The position numbers and the translations under genes are program-made. A stretch of DNA of 64,000 bases from Paraburkholderia sp. NMBU_R16 (GTDB lineage Bacteria > Pseudomonadota > Gammaproteobacteria > Burkholderiales > Burkholderiaceae), in the NCBI RefSeq assembly GCF_013282575.1, contig NZ_JAAAYE010000020.1, positions 1-64,000 of the forward strand, given 5' to 3'. This document shows, piece by piece, positions 58,914 to 64,000 of the stretch (the first letter of the stretch is position 1; the number at the start of each line of letters is the position of its first letter). A model generated the notes under the pieces. That model saw only the letters and a program-made list of their open reading frames with translations. It did not search any database and had not been told where the DNA came from.

Positions 58914-59765
58914 TCAGGACGCGGGTTCGAGCAGACGCAAGAGCCCATCGAGTCCCACGTGATTGAACGCCACGTCCGCCGCGGCACGCACGACAGGCTT
59001 CGCGCGAAACGCGACGGACAACCCTGCCTCCGCCATCATCTCGAGGTCGTTCGAGCCGTCGCCGAGGATGATCGCGCGCGAGGTCGGAATGCCGAGTTTT
59101 TCGCAGGTCTCGCGAACGGTCCGTGCCTTGACGCTCGCGTTCACGATTTCCCCGAGCACCTTGCCCGTCAGCTTGCCGTCCACGATTTCGAGCGAATTGG
59201 CTCGTGTGAAATCGAGGCTCAGGCGGGATTTCAATCGATCGGTAAAAAAGGTGAATCCGCCCGAGACCAGCAACGTACGCATGCCCGCGGCCTGCGCTGC
59301 TGCAAGCATCGTTTGCGCGCCCGGAGAAAGCTGTAGCCGTTGCGCATAGACCTGATCGAGCGCGCTGGCATCGAGCCCCTCGAGCAGCGCTACGCGGGCG
59401 ATCAGGCTTTCGTTGAAGTTCTTGATCTCGCCGCGCATCGCTGCCTCGGTGATGGCGGACACCTCGGCCTTCAGGCCGCAGAAATCGGCGATTTCGTCGA
59501 TGCATTCGATCGTGATCAGCGTCGAATCCATATCCATGGCCACGAGCCCGAAATCGCGCCAGCCGAGTCCCGGCCGAACGAACGCATAATCGAGAGCATG
59601 CGTTTCGCAGTAAGCCTCGATATCGCCGCGTTGAGCTTCATCGGCCTCGACAATGCGCACGGCGCAGGCATCGATCGGCTCGGCGTGCTTGCCGTGGGCG
59701 AGAGCAACGAGCGGTTTGAGGTGGGCGGCCGGTAGCGGCTCGGTGCTCTGAATGACGAGGTTCAT
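58914..59765 (-). CDS. serB: Phosphoserine phosphatase SerB
   Basis: 283 residues. An N-terminal regulatory segment of about 70 residues precedes the HAD catalytic domain with DMDST (78-82, nucleophile Asp78), the VSGGFTFFTDRLK motif and GDGSNDLEMM. It performs the last step of serine synthesis. The start MNLVIQSTEP has only a weak ribosome-binding site. Confidence 0.95.
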   Translation of the reverse strand: MNLVIQSTEPLPAAHLKPLVALAHGKHAEPIDACAVRIVEADEAQRGDIEAYCETHALDYAFVRPGLGWRDFGLVAMDMDSTLITIECIDEIADFCGLKAEVSAITEAAMRGEIKNFNESLIARVALLEGLDASALDQVYAQRLQLSPGAQTMLAAAQAAGMRTLLVSGGFTFFTDRLKSRLSLDFTRANSLEIVDGKLTGKVLGEIVNASVKARTVRETCEKLGIPTSRAIILGDGSNDLEMMAEAGLSVAFRAKPVVRAAADVAFNHVGLDGLLRLLEPAS

Positions 59766-59823
59766 GGCGATGCAAAGAGGGGAGTTGCCGGGCCGCGCGA
59801 TGCGAGCCTTTCGAAAATCCGCC

Positions 59824-59829
59824 TATTGT
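59824..59829 (-). promoter_or_regulatory. Candidate -10 element for serB
   Basis: The minus strand reads TACAAT about 58 bases upstream of the serB ATG; no clear -35. Confidence 0.4.
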
Positions 59830-60029
59830 AGCGGTAGCCGCCCGGCCGGGCATTACATTGCCGTCCAAGCCCAGCTGCGCAAGGAATACAAGCGGGGCAA
59901 GCCCCGATCGCTTTCGGCCAACGATGTGCCGGAGTTGGCGTTAGACTGGCATGGCATCGTCCAGCGGTCACGGAAATCGCATCGTTGCATGACACGCCGT
60001 CGTGCGCAGCTCGAAAAGGAGGTGCCAGC

Positions 60030-60596
60030 ATGAGTGTTCACCGCAGATCGTTTATTGAATCGTCTGTCGCTTGGGCTCGCGTCGCCGTATGCGCCGCGGT
60101 TCTGTCGAGTGTCGCCGCATACGCCGCGCCGCCCATCACGGTGACGTCGAAGGCACCCGCCGACGGGCCGATCAAATACACGGTCAAGGTTGCGTCGAAG
60201 GTCTTCGGCAATGTGCAGGAAACGCGCACGATCAGCTCCGGGCAGACCGACGACTACAACTGGAAGACGGCTCCGCCCGGCGGGGCCGTTGCAGTCCCGG
60301 AGAATTGTCCGAATCGCTCCGAGATGACGCTCGATCCCAACGGCGCGGCGATGCGCGCGCTCAGCATCCGGCTCGCGCCGGTCGTGGCGGCTGACGGTAC
60401 GGCCACCGTGCAGATGAGCGTGCAGGGCACGGCGCCCAAAGGCAAGGCGGCGATGAAGGCGGGCGGTAAGACGCTGCAGTGTCCGCAACTCGCGACCCTC
60501 AGTCAGATCGTGCGCTTCACGATGCCGACCAACGGCAGCGCGAAGATGGTTGCCCTGAGCGACGGCTCGAAGGTGACCGTCTCGGCGCAACGCTGA
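60030..60596 (+). CDS. Uncharacterised exported protein
   Basis: 188 residues with a Sec signal peptide (cleavage near AAYAAPP, residue 33). The mature part is predicted to be mostly beta strands (ITVTSKAPADGPIKYTVKVA, QETRTISSGQTDDYNW) and has only two cysteines (C93 and C151), well placed for a periplasmic disulfide. The start is secure: AAAAGGAGGT lies eight bases before ATG 60030. I do not recognise the family. It sits alone between serB and fetB, both on the other strand. Confidence 0.82.
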   Translation: MSVHRRSFIESSVAWARVAVCAAVLSSVAAYAAPPITVTSKAPADGPIKYTVKVASKVFGNVQETRTISSGQTDDYNWKTAPPGGAVAVPENCPNRSEMTLDPNGAAMRALSIRLAPVVAADGTATVQMSVQGTAPKGKAAMKAGGKTLQCPQLATLSQIVRFTMPTNGSAKMVALSDGSKVTVSAQR

Positions 60597-60614
60597 CGGT
60601 CCGCATAGGCGGCA

Positions 60615-61421
60615 TCAAGCCGCCTCACGCTCGTTCAGACGTGCGACAAGAAAGCGGTGCTCGGGGGAGAAAAGACGCCTGTACGTCAGCAGAACCGCGC
60701 CCACGGTGCCGAGCGCGGATGAGGCTGCAATCAGAAACATGATGACGATCTGATACCGGACTGCCTGCAGCGGAGATTGCCCCGCGAGCACTTGTCCGGT
60801 CATCATGCCGGGCAGGCTCACGACGCCGACCACGGTCATTTGGTTCAACGTCGGGATCATGCCGGCGCGCACGGCCTCGCGCGCCGGCGCCCGCGCTGCC
60901 TCCCAGCGCGTCGCGCCGAGCGCCAGCGCCATTTCCACGCGATCGCGCCGCGCGGTCAATGCCTCCGTCATGCGCTCGATCGCGAGCGAAACACCGGTCA
61001 GCGTGTTGCCGAGAATCATGCCGAGGATCGGAATCGCGTACTGCGGTGCATACCAGGGATGAATGCGGATCACGGCGAAAAGACCGATTGCCGCGATGAG
61101 CCAGGCGCTGAGCCAGATCGATACGATGCTGTCCACGCGCTGGCCGCGATAGCTGTGCGTGCCGCGGGATGCCCCCGCGAATCCGGCGACGAGCGTCATC
61201 AATGCCATGAGTGGCAAGACCACGTACCAGCGGTCGAACCGGAAGACCCAGCCGAGCACGTAACCGATCGCGAGCAGCTGGACGACGGTCCGTATGGCCG
61301 CGAGCGCGAGCTTGCGGCCCAAGCCGAGCGAGAGCGCGGCGGACACCGCGCCATTGACGACGATGAGCAGCGTCGCGATGGCCACATCGGCGAGACTCAA
61401 CGCTTGGAGCGGGGCGTTCAT
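60615..61421 (-). CDS. fetB: Iron export ABC transporter permease FetB
   Basis: 268 residues with about seven transmembrane segments; RTVVQLLAIGYVLGWVF, GNTLTGVSLAIERMTEAL and LNQMTVVGVVSLPGMMTGQV are typical of the FetB/UPF0014 family. With FetA it is reported to export iron and protect E. coli from oxidative stress. Its ATG overlaps the fetA stop by four bases. Confidence 0.92.
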   Translation of the reverse strand: MNAPLQALSLADVAIATLLIVVNGAVSAALSLGLGRKLALAAIRTVVQLLAIGYVLGWVFRFDRWYVVLPLMALMTLVAGFAGASRGTHSYRGQRVDSIVSIWLSAWLIAAIGLFAVIRIHPWYAPQYAIPILGMILGNTLTGVSLAIERMTEALTARRDRVEMALALGATRWEAARAPAREAVRAGMIPTLNQMTVVGVVSLPGMMTGQVLAGQSPLQAVRYQIVIMFLIAASSALGTVGAVLLTYRRLFSPEHRFLVARLNEREAA

Positions 61422-62110
61422 CGATGGATCTCCTCACAGGCGTTCACGCGCCCGGCCTGCATCGTGAGCCGGCGCGTGCCGACGCGGCCTGCCTGCGCCG
61501 GGTCGTGCGAGACCCACATCGACGCACGCGCGTGTTCGCCGGAGGAGAACCAGTCGTCGACGAGCGCCTCGACGGCCTGCGTCGTTTGTGGATCGAGCGA
61601 GGCGGTCGGTTCGTCGAGGAGCAGCACCTCGGGATCGAGCTGCAGGACACGAATCAATGCAGTGAGCTGGGCTTCGCCGCCGGAGAGCTCGCTCGCGCGT
61701 TTATCGAGAAAACCGTCCGTGCGACCCGCGCGTTTGGCAAGGTATGCGGCTCGCGCGCGATCGAATCGCCGATCCCGGTAGACGCCGAGCATGTACGGAT
61801 AGCGCAGGTTGTCTTCGACGGTGCCGTCGACAATGGCGGGCCGTTGCTTCACATAGGCGATGCTCGAGCGATAGCGCGGGATGGTTCTTCGGTCGACCTC
61901 GCGGCCATGCCAGCAGATCCGGCCGGCATCGAGCGGATCGAGCAGCGCCAGTGCGCGCAGCAAGACGCTTTTCCCGGCTCCGGATGGGCCGGTTACGGCG
62001 ATGCGCTCGCCAGCCGCCAATGCGAAGTCGGTCGAAAAGAGCAATGTCGTCGCGGTGCGCGCATCGCGGCGAACGATGCCGAACGCCTGCACGAGGGGAA
62101 GGGCGGACAT
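61418..62110 (-). CDS. fetA: Iron export ABC transporter ATP-binding protein FetA
   Basis: 230 residues from ATG 62110. Walker A GPSGAGKS (41-48), signature LSGGEAQ, Walker B VLLLDEPTASLD and the switch histidine in VSHD make it an ABC ATPase; coupling to fetB identifies it as FetA. The reading frame extends upstream to 62374 with several ATGs, but that part is unlike the family and crosses the divergent promoter region. The ribosome-binding site at 62110 is weak. Confidence 0.9.
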   Translation of the reverse strand: MSALPLVQAFGIVRRDARTATTLLFSTDFALAAGERIAVTGPSGAGKSVLLRALALLDPLDAGRICWHGREVDRRTIPRYRSSIAYVKQRPAIVDGTVEDNLRYPYMLGVYRDRRFDRARAAYLAKRAGRTDGFLDKRASELSGGEAQLTALIRVLQLDPEVLLLDEPTASLDPQTTQAVEALVDDWFSSGEHARASMWVSHDPAQAGRVGTRRLTMQAGRVNACEEIHR

Positions 62111-62322
62111 CGGAGAAGATTCGTCGATGTGGGGATGGATTGCGATGCGCACTGGCGCCGTTTCCGGCGGACCGCCACGCTGCTGCGACATGATAGACGA
62201 TCGGACCGGTCTGCGCGGCCGCCGCTTTGCGCGCGGCACACTCCTTGCTGAATTTCGGGTCATGATGGTCGCGCATCGGGCGGCTGCCGAGTTCATCGCC
62301 GTTCGCGCACGCCGGAGTCCAT

Positions 62323-64000
62323 ATGCCGATTCGATCCGTTCCGCGTACTGCCGGCAAAGTGCTTGCCTGGACACTTGCCGTTATCGTCGTGCTGATCGCC
62401 GTGCTTGCGGTGGCGATCGCCACGTTTGACTGGAACCGCGCCCGGCCGTGGGTGGACGATAAGGTTTCGCAAGCCATCGGCCGCCCGTTCGCGATCAACG
62501 GCGATCTGCGCGTCTCCTGGCATCGGCCTGCCGGCGAGCACGGATGGCGGGCGTGGGTGCCGTGGCCGCGATTTTCGGCCCAGCGCGTGAGCATCGGCAA
62601 TCCCGACTGGACACACGCGCCGCAGTTCGCAACGGCCGACGAGATCGCGTTCACGGTCGAGATGCTGCCGCTTCTCGCTCATACGATCTCGGTGCCGTCG
62701 ATCGATCTCGTGAGCCCGTCCATCGACCTCGAGCGTCTGGCCGACGGGCGCGAGAACTGGACATTCACGCTGCCTAAATCGAAGAATCCGACGCGCTGGA
62801 CGGTACGCCTTGCCACGCTCGGTTTCTCGAAAGGCACGATCGCGCTGAATGACGCGCTCAAGAAAATCGATCTCGCAATCGGTGTGGATACGCTAGGCAA
62901 ACCGCTAGCGATAGGCGATGTGCTCAAGCAGCAAGAGGCGGCCGCGCGCGAAAGCGCAGCGCACACCGTTGGGCAGGGAGGCGCTCGCAAGCTGGCGGCG
63001 CAAAAGAAGGGTCCGGCCGTTGCGTCCGAAGCGTCGGCCGCGGCGGCATCGGCAGCCTCCGCGGTGCCGACGAGCGAGGCGCAGGAAGTGTCGAAGCCCG
63101 CTCCCGGTCCGCGCGATCTTTACGCGCTGGGCTTTACCGCCAAGGGGCACTATCGGACGACCGCGGTCGAGGGCAGCGGCAAGCTGGGCAGCGTGCTGTC
63201 GCTGCGCGACGCGCATCGACCTTTCCCCTTGCAAGTCGATGTCAAGGTGGGCGACACGCGGCTCGCGTTCGTCGGAACGCTGACCGATCCGCTGCATCTG
63301 GCCGCGCTCGATGTGCGGCTGTGGTTGCAAGGCGCGAGTTTGTCGCACCTTTACCCGATCCTCGGGGTGACGCTACCCGACACGCCGCCTTACGCGACGG
63401 ACGGGCGGCTCGCGGGACATATCAGAACCGGCGATACGGTGCTGACCTATAGCGGCTTCACCGGACGCGTCGGCGAGAGCGATCTGGAGGGAACGCTGAG
63501 CTACACCGGGCGCGACGCGCGGCCGCTGTTGACGGGCAACGTGGAGTCGCGTCTGCTGCGTTTTGCGGACCTCGCGCCCGTCGTGGGCGCCGATACGAAC
63601 GCCAGCAAGGCGCGCCGCGGGGCGGCCGTGAAACAGCCGGCCGATCGGGCTTTGCCGGTCGAGACGTTCAAGACCGACCGGTGGCACGCGATCGATGCCA
63701 ACGTGACATTCACGGGCAAACGCATCATCAAGAATCCCGATCTTCCCGTGACCGATCTCTATACGCACGTGCTGCTGAAAGACGGCGCGCTGACATTCGC
63801 TCCGCTGCGTTTCGGCGTGGCCGGCGGCACACTGGCCTCGGAATTGCATCTGGATGGCAGTGCGGTCCCGCTGAAGGCCCGCATGTCGCTGTCGGCGCGC
63901 CATTTGAAGCTCAAGCAATTGTTCCCGAAGCAAAAGAGCATGGAGTCGGCCTTGGGCGAGGTGAATGGCGATGCGGCGCTGTCGGCCACCGGCAATTCGC
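62323..64000 (+). CDS. AsmA-family envelope protein, partial (runs off right edge)
   Basis: At least 559 residues remain open to the edge. A membrane anchor (about 13-34, VLAWTLAVIVVLIAVLAVAI) is followed by the AsmA N-terminal pattern (GRPFAINGDLRVSWH, SIGNPDWTHAPQFATADEI), an Ala/Lys-rich insertion near 220-250, and repeated beta-rich segments. AsmA-like proteins are inner-membrane-anchored periplasmic bridges implicated in phospholipid transport to the outer membrane. A GGAG site five bases before ATG 62323 supports the start. It is divergent from fetA. Confidence 0.9.
   Translation, partial: MPIRSVPRTAGKVLAWTLAVIVVLIAVLAVAIATFDWNRARPWVDDKVSQAIGRPFAINGDLRVSWHRPAGEHGWRAWVPWPRFSAQRVSIGNPDWTHAPQFATADEIAFTVEMLPLLAHTISVPSIDLVSPSIDLERLADGRENWTFTLPKSKNPTRWTVRLATLGFSKGTIALNDALKKIDLAIGVDTLGKPLAIGDVLKQQEAAARESAAHTVGQGGARKLAAQKKGPAVASEASAAAASAASAVPTSEAQEVSKPAPGPRDLYALGFTAKGHYRTTAVEGSGKLGSVLSLRDAHRPFPLQVDVKVGDTRLAFVGTLTDPLHLAALDVRLWLQGASLSHLYPILGVTLPDTPPYATDGRLAGHIRTGDTVLTYSGFTGRVGESDLEGTLSYTGRDARPLLTGNVESRLLRFADLAPVVGADTNASKARRGAAVKQPADRALPVETFKTDRWHAIDANVTFTGKRIIKNPDLPVTDLYTHVLLKDGALTFAPLRFGVAGGTLASELHLDGSAVPLKARMSLSARHLKLKQLFPKQKSMESALGEVNGDAALSATGNS

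Overview
This 64 kb window is GC-rich chromosomal DNA from a member of the Burkholderiaceae (beta-proteobacteria). The Burkholderia/Paraburkholderia/Trinickia group is the best guess. This is inferred from gene order (ffs-dnaX-ybaB-recR; surE-pcm-nlpD-rpoS; hisS-yfgM-bamB-der-hfq-hflX-hflK-hflC-hisZ-purA; phaC-phaA-phaB-phaR) and from protein sequences that closely resemble the versions known from that group. It is almost entirely core genome. The only clear accessory DNA is a partial IS21-family insertion sequence at the left edge.

Layout. 1-1.06 kb: the 5' part of an IS21-type istA (minus strand) whose end abuts, and appears to have removed the start of, a carboxymuconolactone-decarboxylase-like gene. 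1.0-7.6 kb (minus strand): MATE transporter, GT-C membrane glycosyltransferase, ribosomal protein L31 type B, MtfA-like metallopeptidase, Rho, thioredoxin. 7.9-19.6 kb (mostly plus): 4.5S/SRP RNA, dnaX, ybaB, recR, a class III CoA-transferase, surE, pcm, nlpD, rpoS, a DEDD exonuclease and rlmD, with one EEP-family nuclease/phosphatase gene on the minus strand. 19.6-28.3 kb: BI-1 family membrane protein (minus), ndk, rlmN, rodZ, ispG, hisS, yfgM-like and bamB. 28.6-39.4 kb: der, hfq, hflX, hflK, hflC, a DUF2065 protein, hisZ, purA, a phosphoribosyltransferase and kup. 39.5-48.7 kb: tex (minus), an uncharacterised exported coiled-coil protein, a DUF465 protein, a DinG/YoaA-type helicase, bamD (minus), rluD and pgeF. 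48.7-58.9 kb: polyhydroxyalkanoate genes phaC-phaA-phaB-phaR, an alpha/beta hydrolase (minus), rimO, bktB and metC. 58.9-64 kb: serB (minus), an unknown exported protein, fetB and fetA (minus), and an AsmA-family gene running off the right edge.

Functional themes. Two BAM-complex lipoproteins (BamB, BamD), NlpD, RodZ, AsmA and the GT-C enzyme serve the cell envelope. RlmD, RlmN, RluD, RimO, L31, Der and HflX serve the ribosome. Rho, RpoS, Hfq and Tex are broad regulators. PhaC/A/B/R with BktB make and control carbon-storage polymer, and BktB could broaden monomer use. FetAB and Kup handle metal and potassium. Many genes are preceded by a TACAAT or TAGAAT -10-like hexamer, and several convergent or operon ends carry clear hairpin terminators.

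No CRISPR array, prophage, integrase, tRNA gene or recognisable defence system was seen, and I found no convincing undescribed multi-gene system. The items most worth a second look are small: the IS-truncated gene, a six-copy 10-bp tandem repeat straddling the bktB stop codon, apparent leaderless starts, the hairpin and TTG start of hflX, and two uncharacterised exported proteins.
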